DNA of 64,000 nt from Gp13-AA77 sp035946735 (lineage in GTDB: Bacteria > Acidobacteriota > Terriglobia > UBA7540), in contig DASYYZ010000169.1 in assembly GCA_035946735.1 (NCBI GenBank), positions 75,316 through 139,315 on the forward strand. The letters run 5' to 3'. Within the stretch, counting starts at the first letter, position 1, and each line of letters starts with the position of its first letter. The position numbers and the translations under genes were made by a program. This document shows, piece after piece, positions 51,821 to 60,699 of the stretch. Under the pieces are notes generated by a model. It was not told the DNA's origin and made no database searches. It worked only from the letters and a program-made list of their open reading frames with translations.

Positions 51821-52207
51821 CTAGTTCTCCAGTTTTCCAAGCGCCGTCCTGCGGGCAAACTCAAGCAGGGAGGCAGGATCGGCCTCGAAGAGAGCGTCAG
51901 ATGCTTCTCCCAGCACCCGTAGAAACTGGCTCTCGCTTTCAACGGGCCTGGTGTCCCAAGGATGCTGGTGTGCTGTGACGACCGGCGGGGCCGGAAGAGG
52001 GTCCGGGTCCTCCTCGGCACAGAAGAGCCAATACAACGGGACCGCCAACGCGAAGGCGATTCTTTCCAACGTCTCAAGAGGCGGCATGGTCAATCCTTGC
52101 TCGATTCTGGCGATGTAGCTATGGTCGAGACCACTGAACTCCTCGATCTCGTCGCGCGTGATTCCTCTTTCTTCCCGAAGTTGCCGAATCCTGGTGCCGA
52201 TGATCAT
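51821..52207 (-). CDS. XRE-family helix-turn-helix regulator
   Basis: The N-terminal HTH is clear: I-I-G-T-R-I-R-Q-L-R-E-E-R-G-I-T-R-D-E-I-E-E-F-S-G-L-D-H-S-Y-I-A-R-I-E-Q-G-L-T-M-P-P-L-E-T-L-E-R-I-A-F-A-L. The 60-residue acidic C-terminus has no recognised domain. It precedes selD by 283 bp on the same strand, so it might regulate itself or selD, but the gap is long enough for a separate promoter. Confidence 0.88.
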   Translation of the reverse strand: MIIGTRIRQLREERGITRDEIEEFSGLDHSYIARIEQGLTMPPLETLERIAFALAVPLYWLFCAEEDPDPLPAPPVVTAHQHPWDTRPVESESQFLRVLGEASDALFEADPASLLEFARRTALGKLEN

Positions 52208-52740
52208 GTCTGCTCACCCCTGGTTAAAAGGCTCTCCCTACGGGCCCGATGCTGCGAAGTGGCCGGCAAACCATGAGCAATCGGTGTGCCAATTGCCCGC
52301 GATAAGAATTAATCTGCTTGGATTTGACCCGTGGAAGGCCCTAAATCGACCTCGGGAGTAACCAGAGAAACAAAACCATACCGGCGGACGACCGCCCGGG
52401 TGGTTTGCTCGCAAGCCCAGTCTCGGGCGGTGCTCCGCAGCTGGGACGGCGTCTCGATGTTATTGAAAGCAGATGACTTCCGCATTCGGGCGGCCTGGTT
52501 CCTACCGGCAGAATCACCGCTCGGGCGCCGTTTTTCACCTTTCGACGGCTTGACCTTGCGGGACAAGCATCTAATGCCATATTACTGCAGAGTGTGCGCG
52601 TATGCGTCATCCTGTGCCGATCCTTTCGGAGCGTACGGTCATCCAGTACTAAGGTTCGGACAGCACGGTCCCGGAACGCATTTCGGCAACCTTTTGGTTA
52701 GGCTTGCTCATTTAGGCGAGTAGGACTTGGTCAGAATCCA
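52208..52740. other. Long intergenic region without a recognised gene
   Basis: About 530 bp. Open frames on both strands have low-complexity or Arg/Ser-rich translations and no ribosome-binding site. No tRNA-Sec, riboswitch or terminator fold was recognised. It must hold the divergent promoters of the XRE and radical SAM genes. Confidence 0.45.
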
Positions 52741-53796
52741 ATGAACTCGATTCGAATTCGGCGGGAGTTAAGGGCGATGGGCCGCCGGTTGCGCGAGTGG
52801 CGCATGATCGCCCGGGCTCTGGTCTCCAAGCAGCATCCCGTCGATGCGCATCTCATCCCGGTGCGCCGTTGTAATCTCGCCTGCACCTATTGCAACGAAT
52901 TTGACGATTTTTCGAAAGCCGTGCCTATCGACGAGATGCTGCGACGGGTGGACCGCCTGGCGGAGCTTGGCACCAGCATCATCACGATCAGCGGCGGCGA
53001 GCCTCTGCTCCACCCTGACCTCGACCTCATCATCGGCCGTATTCGCCGCCGCGGGCTTCTGGCAGGCATGATCACCAATGGATACCTGCTGGTGCCGGAG
53101 CGGATCAAACGGCTGAACCGCGCCGGACTCGATCACTTGCAGATCAGCATTGATAACGTGCAACCGGACGAGGTCTCCAAGAAGAGTCTGAGGGTGCTCG
53201 ATAAGAAGCTCCAAATGCTGGCCCAGTACGCCGAATTTCACGTCAACATCAACTCCGTGCTGGGCAGCCCGGTTCGCCATCCGCAGGACGCGCTGGTGGT
53301 AGCGCGCCGGGCGGTTGAACTGGGCCTCACAAGCACTGTAGGGATCCTGCATGACGGCGGCGGCCAATTGCAATCGCTCTCCGGGGAACAGCAGGGCATC
53401 TTTGAAGAGATCATGCGCTTCGGCAAGGGCTCCTACGCCCGGTTAAACGCCTTCCAGCACGATATTGCGAAGGGGCGGGAGCACGAATGGCGATGCCGCG
53501 CCGGCAGCAGGTATCTCTATGTATGTGAGAACGGGCTGGTTCACTACTGCTCCCAGCAGCGCGGCTACCCCGGAATTCCGCTCGAGAAGTACACGCGAGC
53601 CCACATCAGGTACGAGTACAACACCCGCAAGGCATGCGCCCCGCGCTGCACGGTCTCCTGCGTCCAACAGGTTGCGATGCTCGACAACTGGCGCGCACCG
53701 CAGAAACTCGAAGGCTTCACTCCGCTCGTGACCATAACAGGGCCTGCCGTGAAGACTCCGGACCCCGCTCCTGCGGAGCCTACGTCTACCGGGTGA
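52741..53796 (+). CDS. Radical SAM protein with a C-terminal SPASM-like cysteine region
   Basis: The radical SAM cluster motif is IPVRRCNLACTYCNEFDDFSK (C-x3-C-x2-C). SAM-binding ISGGEPLLHPD and ITNGYLL follow. Near residues 255-310 extra Cys residues (W-R-C-R-A-G, Y-V-C-E-N-G, H-Y-C-S-Q-Q, K-A-C-A-P-R-C-T-V-S-C) suggest one or two auxiliary Fe-S clusters. Such enzymes modify peptides or cofactors. No precursor peptide gene was recognised beside it. Length 351; start ATG. Confidence 0.88.
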   Translation: MNSIRIRRELRAMGRRLREWRMIARALVSKQHPVDAHLIPVRRCNLACTYCNEFDDFSKAVPIDEMLRRVDRLAELGTSIITISGGEPLLHPDLDLIIGRIRRRGLLAGMITNGYLLVPERIKRLNRAGLDHLQISIDNVQPDEVSKKSLRVLDKKLQMLAQYAEFHVNINSVLGSPVRHPQDALVVARRAVELGLTSTVGILHDGGGQLQSLSGEQQGIFEEIMRFGKGSYARLNAFQHDIAKGREHEWRCRAGSRYLYVCENGLVHYCSQQRGYPGIPLEKYTRAHIRYEYNTRKACAPRCTVSCVQQVAMLDNWRAPQKLEGFTPLVTITGPAVKTPDPAPAEPTSTG

Positions 53797-53822
53797 TCAG
53801 TGTTAGGAATGACACTAACCTC

Positions 53823-54596
53823 TCATCCCTCGCCTTTCAGACCGCCAACCTTCCACTCGATCTGCGCCAGAATGCCCCCCAGGATTCGGGCATCGTAGTT
53901 GGTGAGGCCGAACCCGAGGAGCAGTTCACGCAGCTTCAGCAGCATCGCCTCGCGACTCTTGGGCTGCAGGTAGCCTACAGCGTCGAGCACATGAACGGCA
54001 CGATCGAACAGGTGGGCCAGACTTTGCGCGGTTGCAGGGTCCGAGCGATGGATACGCGCCCCAGGAGCGCGCCCGGAGACCATTCCCTGCCAGCTACATT
54101 CGTAACAGCAGACCGCCACTGCCTGGCCGAGGTTCATGGATGGACAGCCCGCCGATGTTGGAATGCGCACCAGCGCGTGGCAGTGGCTCATCTCCTCGTT
54201 CGAAAGCCCGGTCTTCTCCGAACCGAACAGCAGCGCGGCCTTCAGGAGGGACCGGCGCCGCGAGCCGCCCTCTTCAATCCGGGACGCGATCCAGGCCGGT
54301 AGTTCGCCGAGCAGGACCAGGTCGCGCTTCAGATGGCGGCGCGAGCCTGATGTTGTACCGATCACGAGCGCGGCACCCCTGACGGCTTCGGCGAGTGTGG
54401 GCACAGCCCGCGCCGATCTCACCACGTCCTCTGCGCCTACGGCCGATCGCGTCTCCTGCCAGGTAGGTTCGTAAGGCTTCGCCACCACGAGTTCGTTGAA
54501 ACCGAAGTTGGCCATGGCGCGCGCAGCAGCGCCGATGTTCAGCGGATTACGCGGCCGCACCAGGACGATGCGCCAGTTGCAGGCGACAGGATTCAT
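53823..54596 (-). CDS. trmJ: tRNA (cytidine/uridine-2'-O-)-methyltransferase TrmJ-like
   Basis: This SPOUT-class enzyme 2'-O-methylates tRNA, usually position 32. The N-terminus IVLVRPRNPLNIGAAARAMANFGF is the trefoil start. LLFGSEKTGLSNEEMSHCHALVRIPTSAGCPSMNLGQAVAVCCYE is the SAM-binding knot. A C-terminal helical domain typical of TrmJ (L-L-L-K-L-R-E-L-L) completes 257 residues. Some related proteins methylate rRNA, so the exact substrate is inferred. It converges on the radical SAM gene with 26 bp between stops. Confidence 0.9.
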   Translation of the reverse strand: MNPVACNWRIVLVRPRNPLNIGAAARAMANFGFNELVVAKPYEPTWQETRSAVGAEDVVRSARAVPTLAEAVRGAALVIGTTSGSRRHLKRDLVLLGELPAWIASRIEEGGSRRRSLLKAALLFGSEKTGLSNEEMSHCHALVRIPTSAGCPSMNLGQAVAVCCYECSWQGMVSGRAPGARIHRSDPATAQSLAHLFDRAVHVLDAVGYLQPKSREAMLLKLRELLLGFGLTNYDARILGGILAQIEWKVGGLKGEG

Positions 54597-54967
54597 CGAC
54601 GAGATTCTAACAGGCTGCGCTTCCCATAACGATTCCGCTAGTCCGCATGCCGCAAGCAGTTGCAGTCGGAGACGGGGGATTGGGAGCAGACGGCAGCCAT
54701 CATCGGGCGATTCTTTGCCGTAAAAGCGGAGGATCTCAAATGAGAGCGCTAAGGCGATTCGTCAAGCGGTGGCGCCGGTCGCAGCCAGGTTGTGGGCTCG
54801 GTGCTTCGCGGCGCGTTCGGGCTGATTTATTCAGGCCATAGGGTAGAGCGAAGTCGTTCAACTTCTGAATCGTCGGGCACTCTTGCAGGACGGCGTAATG
54901 GAAGAGTGCCCCGTAATACAGGACTTGGGCGCTTCCTGTTCGGCTATACTTAGCTGAAATCAAGAAC
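54597..54967. other. Intergenic region upstream of the kinase gene
   Basis: About 370 bp with no supported gene. A TATACT hexamer near 54947 lies about 20 bp before the kinase ATG, but no good -35 element is at the right spacing. No other structure recognised. Confidence 0.4.
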
Positions 54968-57130
54968 ATGCCGCTCTCTGCCGGCGACAAACTCGGCCCG
55001 TACGAAATCCTTGCTCCTATTGGCGCAGGTGGCATGGGCGAGGTGTATCGCGCGCGTGATCCACGGCTGAATCGTGACGTGGCTATCAAAGTCTCCGCCG
55101 CGGAGTTCTCGGAGCGCTTCGAGCGTGAAGCCAAATCTATCGCCGCACTGAATCATCCCAATATTTGCCAGGTTTACGACGTCGGCCCGAACTACCTGGT
55201 CATGGAGTTTATCGACGGGGCTCCGCTCCATGGCCCCCTCCCGCTCGATGAGGCGCTCCGCCATGCCGTGCAGATCGCCGATGCGCTCTCCGCCGCGCAC
55301 GCCAAGGGCATTACACATCGCGACCTGAAACCCGCCAACATCCTGGTGACGGCGCACGGCATCAAGCTGCTCGATTTCGGGCTCGCGCTATTGAGCCGCG
55401 ACGGCGATGGCCGCGAGCGGGCGACGGACGCGACAGCGACCACCGGCATGACCCAGGCGGGAACCATCCTGGGCACCGCCGCCTACATGTCTCCCGAGCA
55501 AGCCGAAGCCAAGCCCGTGGATGCGCGCTCGGATATTTTCTCGTTTGGATTGGTGCTTTACGAAATGCTGAGCGGGCGGCGCGCCTTCACCGGCGATTCC
55601 GCAATCGCCATCATGGCCGCAATCCTGCACAAGGAGCCCGAACCGCTCCAGGCCCCGCCAGCATTGCAAAGCATCCTGATCCGTTGCCTGCGCAAATCTC
55701 CCGCCGACCGCTTCCCATCCATCGTGCAAGTGAAGGAGGCTCTGTTGGCCATCCCGAGCGGAGTGGGCACGCGTGTGGAACGCGTGCCGTCTATCGCCGT
55801 TTTACCTTTCGCCAACATGAGCGCGGACAAAGAGAACGAGTACTTCAGCGACGGCCTAGCCGGAGAGATCCTGAACTTGCTCGCTAAAATTCCAAGTTTG
55901 AAAGTGATTGCCCGCACTTCCTCTTTCGCGTTCCGGGGCAAGGAGCAGGACATCATCAAAATCGCCGAGGCTCTGCGGGTCCAGAACATCCTCGAAGGCA
56001 GTGTTCGCCGCTCCGGCAATCGCATCCGCGTCACCGCGCAGTTGATCCACGCCGACGATGGCACTCATCTCTGGTCAGAACGCTACGATCGCGACATGAC
56101 CGACGTGTTCGCCATTCAGGATGAAATCGGCCAGGCGATCTCGGAAGCGCTCAAACTACGGCTGGCTCCCCGCGCGAAGACGGTGAATATCGAAGCCTAC
56201 CAGAATTACTTGAAAGGACAATACCACTTCCTGCGCTTAACGCCGGAGAGCTTGGCGAAAGCGAAGGAGTTCTTCGAGCAGGCCCTGGCCATCGACCCGA
56301 ATTACGCTTCCGCTTACAGCGGCCTGGCGGTGTACTATTACACGCTTGCGACATTTGGCATAAAACCGGCTGGCGAAGTGGCGCCGTTGGTGAAATCGGC
56401 TGCCGAGAAAGCCTTGGCTATCGATCCTTCTGATAGCGAGGCGTACAGCATGTTGGCCAGTATTGCGGCAATGTTCGACTATGACTGGGAGGCGGCCGAA
56501 CAGCATTTCCGCAAGGCCATGGCGGCTGAACCTGTCCCGCCCATGGTGAGATTCCGCTACGCCTTTTATCGTTTGCACCCGTTGGGGCGAGTCTCTCACG
56601 CGATGGAACAAATCCGGTTGGGACTCGATACCGATCCACTTTCCATGATTCTGCACTACAGCATGGCTTTGTCCATGCAACATGCGAAACAATACCGGGA
56701 AGCCATTGAGTACGCGCGCAGAGCAATGGAAATCGATGCGAACTACTTCCTAATGTGGTATGCGCTGGGGCTCGCCCAGCTCAGTGCAGGCTTCACACAG
56801 GAAGCGATTACCAGCTTGGAACGAGTTGTGGAGCTGGCGCCATGGTGGCACATGGGTGGGTGGTCACTGGGTGCGGCCTACTGTCGGGCTGGCGATAGCG
56901 AGCATAGCCAAGAATGGGCGCGGAAGCTCGCCGACTCGCAGGGTCACACTCTTGGGGCTTCGAGGTATTACGCCATTACCGGTGAAGTGGATGCGATGTT
57001 TGACGCGCTCGATGGGGCGTACCGGCAGCGCGATGTGTTCCTTCCCTTTCTTCAACACGAGCTGTTCTTCGACCCCTACCGCGCCGACCCGCGCTTCCAG
57101 GCTCTGCTCGAGCGGATGGACCTGGCGTAG
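54968..57130 (+). CDS. Eukaryote-like Ser/Thr protein kinase with TolB-like and TPR domains
   Basis: The kinase domain (residues ~10-265) has the Gly loop I-G-A-G-G-M-G-E-V-Y-R-A, VAIKV Lys, HRDLKPANIL catalytic loop near residue 116, DFGLAL and GTAAYMSPEQA. From ~272 a TolB-amino-terminal-like domain follows (S-I-A-V-L-P-F-A-N-M-S-A-D-K-E-N-E-Y-F-S-D-G-L), known from adenylate cyclase/CadC-type proteins. The C-terminal ~310 residues are TPR repeats (A-L-A-I-D-P-N-Y-A-S-A-Y-S-G-L). No membrane segment lies between them, so the 720-residue protein is cytosolic. It probably responds to an unknown partner through the TPR region. Confidence 0.93.
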   Translation: MPLSAGDKLGPYEILAPIGAGGMGEVYRARDPRLNRDVAIKVSAAEFSERFEREAKSIAALNHPNICQVYDVGPNYLVMEFIDGAPLHGPLPLDEALRHAVQIADALSAAHAKGITHRDLKPANILVTAHGIKLLDFGLALLSRDGDGRERATDATATTGMTQAGTILGTAAYMSPEQAEAKPVDARSDIFSFGLVLYEMLSGRRAFTGDSAIAIMAAILHKEPEPLQAPPALQSILIRCLRKSPADRFPSIVQVKEALLAIPSGVGTRVERVPSIAVLPFANMSADKENEYFSDGLAGEILNLLAKIPSLKVIARTSSFAFRGKEQDIIKIAEALRVQNILEGSVRRSGNRIRVTAQLIHADDGTHLWSERYDRDMTDVFAIQDEIGQAISEALKLRLAPRAKTVNIEAYQNYLKGQYHFLRLTPESLAKAKEFFEQALAIDPNYASAYSGLAVYYYTLATFGIKPAGEVAPLVKSAAEKALAIDPSDSEAYSMLASIAAMFDYDWEAAEQHFRKAMAAEPVPPMVRFRYAFYRLHPLGRVSHAMEQIRLGLDTDPLSMILHYSMALSMQHAKQYREAIEYARRAMEIDANYFLMWYALGLAQLSAGFTQEAITSLERVVELAPWWHMGGWSLGAAYCRAGDSEHSQEWARKLADSQGHTLGASRYYAITGEVDAMFDALDGAYRQRDVFLPFLQHELFFDPYRADPRFQALLERMDLA

Positions 57131-57305
57131 AACCTGGCGAACCCCCAGCGCACTGCTCGGGCCGTGTTTTGAAGTGGAGTAAGCGATTGTATGTGGATGG
57201 CACCCTTCCACTAGTTGGTTCTGTCCGGATAGGCCGTCAACCAACCGAAATCCGCGTTCTGAACCGTTAGTGACGGGTGGCGGGGCGAAACCATACCAGC
57301 GGCCG

Positions 57306-57782
57306 CTACTTAACTGGTGGGGGCGCGGCCAGCGTCATGCCATGACGGCGGAAGACGTCCATCATTTTTGCGCGATCGGGCGGGCCGCCGCCGTCGTCGC
57401 GGATTACTTCGGCGGCTTCTCGGAAGTACGCGGGGCCCATCATCGCCGGGGATATGACGGCGAGTTGTTTCACATCCTCGTTGCCGAGATTGTCGAAGCG
57501 GTGCACCGCGCCTCGGGGGATGCACAGCGCTTGCCCGGGACCAACCTCGATCTGCGTGCCGTCAACCGTCCAGGTAAGGACGCCCTCGATACCGTAGAGG
57601 ATCTCCTCGTAGGCATCGTTCTTGTGGGCCGGCGCCGCCAGCTTCTGCCCAACCGGGACGAGAACCTCGAACACCGACACGCTTCCGCTGGAATCATCGC
57701 CGGTGAGGAGGAATCGGATCCCTAGCGGACCAATCTTGATGGTCTCTTCCGAAGCATTGACTCTGGTCGTACGCTGCTGCAT
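57306..57782 (-). CDS. Cupin-domain protein
   Basis: A single cupin fold with A-H-K-N-D-A-Y-E-E-I-L-Y-G-I-E-G (His, Glu of motif 1, the first His set off by K-N) and C-I-P-R-G-A-V-H-R-F-D-N (motif 2 His). The 158-residue protein has no signal peptide. A GAGG element lies 6 bp before the ATG. Function could be a small dioxygenase, isomerase or binding protein. Divergent from the cytochrome b gene. Confidence 0.82.
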   Translation of the reverse strand: MQQRTTRVNASEETIKIGPLGIRFLLTGDDSSGSVSVFEVLVPVGQKLAAPAHKNDAYEEILYGIEGVLTWTVDGTQIEVGPGQALCIPRGAVHRFDNLGNEDVKQLAVISPAMMGPAYFREAAEVIRDDGGGPPDRAKMMDVFRRHGMTLAAPPPVK

Positions 57783-57977
57783 AATCGTCCTCTTTGAATG
57801 AAGTTATAACACATTTCTTATCTTCACTCGAAGCAGTCTGAGACCGGCTGGCCGGATTGTGTCCGGTTGCTGGGCCACCCGGAAGCTACTCACCCGCTTG
57901 CAAGGTGAGATCTGGCGTCGATATCATCCCTCCCGCTTCCCGTGCACAACGGCCGCGCCGGTGGTATAGTCTTGCGG

Positions 57978-58736
57978 ATGGCCGATTCCATTGCGGGCCG
58001 GATTTCTGCTTCGACCGTGCCAGGTACAGTACTTCCGCGGCACTCTGCCCTCGTTCGCCTCACGCACTGGCTGATCACCTTATCCTTCCTGGCCCTGCTC
58101 CTCAGCGGAGTGGAGATTCTCATCTCTCACCCGCGCTTTTATTGGGGTGAGACCGGCAACTCAGGGACTCGTCCCTTATTCACACTGCCGATTCCGGCCT
58201 CCAGAGCCGCCGTCCCCACCGGCTACGGCTACGTGCTACCCGACCAGAACGGCTGGAGCCGCTATCTCCATTTTCAGTCCGCCTGGCTCGCGGTAGGGAC
58301 CGGCTTACTTTACCTGGCCTTCGGATTCTTCAAAGGGCACTTCCGGCGGAATCTGCTTCCCGCCTCCTCTGACCTCTCCGCGAGGGGGCTCGGGAGCGTC
58401 ATTGCCGGGCATCTACGCTTCAGGCGGCCGAGTGAAGAAGAAGCCTGGCGGTATAACGTGCTGCAGCGACTGACATATCTGCTCGTCATTTTTGTTCTCT
58501 TTCCCTTGGTAATCTGGACGGGCTTGGCCATGTCCCCGGCCATCGCGTCCGTGATTCCGGCCGCGGTCACGGTTTTGGGCGGCCAGCAATCCGCGCGCAC
58601 CCTGCACTTCTTCGTCTCTGGATTCCTCGTGCTCTTCCTTTTGGTTCACGTCCTGATGGTTTGTCTTGCCGGATTCCGAAACCGCGTGCGCGCCATGATC
58701 ACTGGCCGCCCGACACCCCCTATGGAGCGAGCATGA
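57978..58736 (+). CDS. Cytochrome b561-type membrane subunit
   Basis: The 252-residue protein has four to five transmembrane segments with heme-ligand-type His residues in L-V-R-L-T-H-W-L-I-T-L-S-F-L-A-L-L-L-S-G, W-S-R-Y-L-H-F-Q-S-A-W-L and L-H-F-F-V-S-G-F-L-V-L-F-L-L-V-H-V-L-M-V. It resembles the b-type cytochromes of Ni-hydrogenase and sulfite-reductase complexes and would pass electrons between quinone and the periplasmic Mo subunit. ATG at 57978 is preferred to one at 57942, which adds 12 residues. Its TGA overlaps the next ATG. Confidence 0.85.
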   Translation: MADSIAGRISASTVPGTVLPRHSALVRLTHWLITLSFLALLLSGVEILISHPRFYWGETGNSGTRPLFTLPIPASRAAVPTGYGYVLPDQNGWSRYLHFQSAWLAVGTGLLYLAFGFFKGHFRRNLLPASSDLSARGLGSVIAGHLRFRRPSEEEAWRYNVLQRLTYLLVIFVLFPLVIWTGLAMSPAIASVIPAAVTVLGGQQSARTLHFFVSGFLVLFLLVHVLMVCLAGFRNRVRAMITGRPTPPMERA

Positions 58737-59488
58737 GCAAACTCTCACGACGTAAACTCATTACCACTGGCCTGGCTGCTGCTGCCGGCGCTTCCGGGCT
58801 CGCCGTCGCTGCGAAGCTCGCCGAGCGTTACGGCCTCATCCCGCCCGATGCGGGCGGTCTCTACGGCGCCGGCGAAACCCTGACCTATGCTGCTCAGCGC
58901 TTATTGACGCGCCACTCGCTCGCCCGCGAATTCGCTCGCAGCCAAATTTCGAAACCGTTCGCAAACGAAGTCGCTCCCTTGGGCGAAGGGTTCCAGCGCC
59001 TTCAGGAGGGAGCGTTTGCGGACTGGCGTCTTGCCGTCGATGGCATGGTCGCCCGCCCGGCATCGTTCTCGCTTGCCGAGCTCAAGGGCTTCCCCTGCCG
59101 CACCCAGGTCACGATGATCCAGTGCGAAGAAGGCTGGTCTTATGTCGCCGAATGGAGTGGTGTGCCGCTCTCTCACATCCTGGGTCTCGTGGGCACTCTC
59201 CCTCAGGCTCGGTACGTTGTCTACCGTTCTATCCAACCCGGCTGGTGGGAGAGCATCGACATGGCTGATGCCTTGCACCCTCAAACCCTCGTCACCCTCG
59301 GGATGAACGGCGGTGAGCTTCCCGTCCCATTCGGCGGACCTCTGCGCATGCGCGTTCCCCGGCAACTCGGCTACAAGAACGTCAAGTACATCACGCGCTT
59401 AACCCTGACCGATAACCTCAAACGGTTCGGCAAGGGCTTGGGCTCGTCGTCTCCAGAGGGCGGGTACGCGTGGTACGCCGGCATCTGA
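58733..59488 (+). CDS. Tat-exported molybdopterin oxidoreductase (sulfite oxidase/MsrP-like)
   Basis: The N-terminus M-S-K-L-S-R-R-K-L-I-T-T-G is a Tat signal with a twin-Arg. The molybdopterin domain has V-T-M-I-Q-C-E-E-G-W-S-Y-V-A-E-W-S-G-V-P-L, where the Cys ligates Mo as in sulfite oxidase and MsrP (YedY). R-Y-V-V-Y-R-S-I-Q-P-G-W-W-E-S-I-D-M and the N-G-G-E-L-P-V-P-F-G-G-P-L-R loop are conserved. ATG at 58733 overlaps the cytochrome b stop (ATGA). Substrate is unknown: sulfite or methionine sulfoxide are possibilities. Confidence 0.87.
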   Translation: MSKLSRRKLITTGLAAAAGASGLAVAAKLAERYGLIPPDAGGLYGAGETLTYAAQRLLTRHSLAREFARSQISKPFANEVAPLGEGFQRLQEGAFADWRLAVDGMVARPASFSLAELKGFPCRTQVTMIQCEEGWSYVAEWSGVPLSHILGLVGTLPQARYVVYRSIQPGWWESIDMADALHPQTLVTLGMNGGELPVPFGGPLRMRVPRQLGYKNVKYITRLTLTDNLKRFGKGLGSSSPEGGYAWYAGI

Positions 59489-59718
59489 CGGCGCAGGCCG
59501 CCCGGCGCAGCTCTCTTGATACCCTGCCGACCGGGCAACCCTGACTAACCCGATCGGGAATCAGTCTTTCAGCTCAGCCCGGGTGGCATCTGACGACCCT
59601 CTACAGTCTTGGGACGGCGATGGTAGAGCGCCTACGGCCGTCACAAGCAACGGCGCTGCCTTGGTCCGGGAAGTTGCCCCGACCGCTCTTCCCCTCAATT
59701 CACTTTGGTTAGAATTGT

Positions 59719-60387
59719 TTATCCGCCCGGTCCAAACCACAACTCGAATTGCCCAGGCCGGACGGCAGAGCCTTTTGGCGGAACGTATTGTGGATAAGCG
59801 TCGACATTAGATTGCTGGAGCGTTTTGATGATACCCGGCAGGTCTGTACCCTGTTCATCGCTTCGCTGAAAATACCGGAGTTGCGTGTTCTTGGGAGCGA
59901 GGCTGCCGACGCACAAAATTCCCCCAATTCTCGGTACGATGTAGCCGGCAGATCTAAGTCGAGCCGCGGTGATTTCGGCTTTCGAGCGCTGGCTCTCATT
60001 TGCGATATCAAGGTAGACTCGCGAAGGCAACTTAGACGCGGCATTCGCCGGTAGGGCTCCTGTCGCCGGTAGGGCTTCCTTCGGCGGCAGGGCTCCTTTC
60101 GGCGGCTCAGGGGGGAGCAGGCTGAAGAGGTAGCGCAACTGGTTGAAACTGGTCTCAAGCTCGCGATAATTGGTGTCAAGCTCGCTGTACCTGGTCTCGA
60201 GATCTTTCAGTTGGGCCTTCTTGCCTTCGATCTGACCGTGTAGCCGGTAGGACACAAAAATCATCGCAATCATGACGGCGGCAGCACCCGCCACCGAGGC
60301 CCATGCCACTCGCGGCGCGCGCCGGCGAAGGCCTGTGTCCTTTCGGTCCGGTGTCGGGAGGAGTACTGGGTTGCCTTCTACTGTCAT
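59719..60387 (-). CDS. Membrane-anchored coiled-coil protein with LytR_C-like domain
   Basis: The 222-residue product has one membrane helix (V-A-W-A-S-V-A-G-A-A-A-V-M-I-A-M-I-F-V), a coiled coil (K-K-A-Q-L-K-D-L-E-T-R-Y-S-E-L-D-T-N-Y-R-E-L-E), a Pro/Ala-rich linker made of an imperfect 6-residue repeat, and a C-terminal R-V-Y-L-D-I-A-N-E-S-Q-R-S-K-A-E-I segment resembling LytR C-terminal domains. Topology places the C-terminal domain outside. Function unknown, possibly in cell-envelope organisation. Confidence 0.72.
   Translation of the reverse strand: MTVEGNPVLLPTPDRKDTGLRRRAPRVAWASVAGAAAVMIAMIFVSYRLHGQIEGKKAQLKDLETRYSELDTNYRELETSFNQLRYLFSLLPPEPPKGALPPKEALPATGALPANAASKLPSRVYLDIANESQRSKAEITAARLRSAGYIVPRIGGILCVGSLAPKNTQLRYFQRSDEQGTDLPGIIKTLQQSNVDAYPQYVPPKGSAVRPGQFELWFGPGG
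60047..60100. repeat. 18-bp tandem repeat in coding sequence
   Basis: Three consecutive 18-bp units: GCCGGTAGGGCTCCTGTC, GCCGGTAGGGCTTCCTTC and GGCGGCAGGGCTCCTTTC. They encode the Pro/Ala linker of the membrane-anchored protein. Unit length is a multiple of three, so copy-number change keeps the frame. Confidence 0.8.
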
Positions 60388-60699
60388 GTTAGCGGCTCAG
60401 CGCATCCAGATGCACCACGCCGGCGGCTTCCAACTCGGCCCGATGCTCCCGCAGCGTCGCATTACGCTGTTATCGTCTGTAGCATTACTGTCCATAGCAT
60501 TACTGTGCCACAGACTGGCCGCCGCTGTCGACGTGGGCTGACCGCGCCCGGCGGCTGCCAACGGCGATCCGGCGTCCACTCGACGAAATTCAAGGTACCC
60601 CGTGACCTGCGGGTCCACGCTTCACGGCTTGATCCTTGTCGTGGTTCCCTGTTGCATGTAGGGTGGTGGAGGCACTCGCGTGCTGGCAAGGAGATTCTG
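60388..60699. other. Intergenic region with a 15-bp direct repeat
   Basis: About 310 bp between divergent genes. TAGCATTACTGT occurs twice with a 15-bp period at 60480-60491 and 60495-60506, which could be an operator pair. No other structure recognised. Confidence 0.45.

Noticed and set aside
52331..52723. 130-codon plus-strand frame in the gap before the radical SAM gene
   Set aside because: No ribosome-binding site and no recognisable domain; composition resembles non-coding GC-rich DNA.
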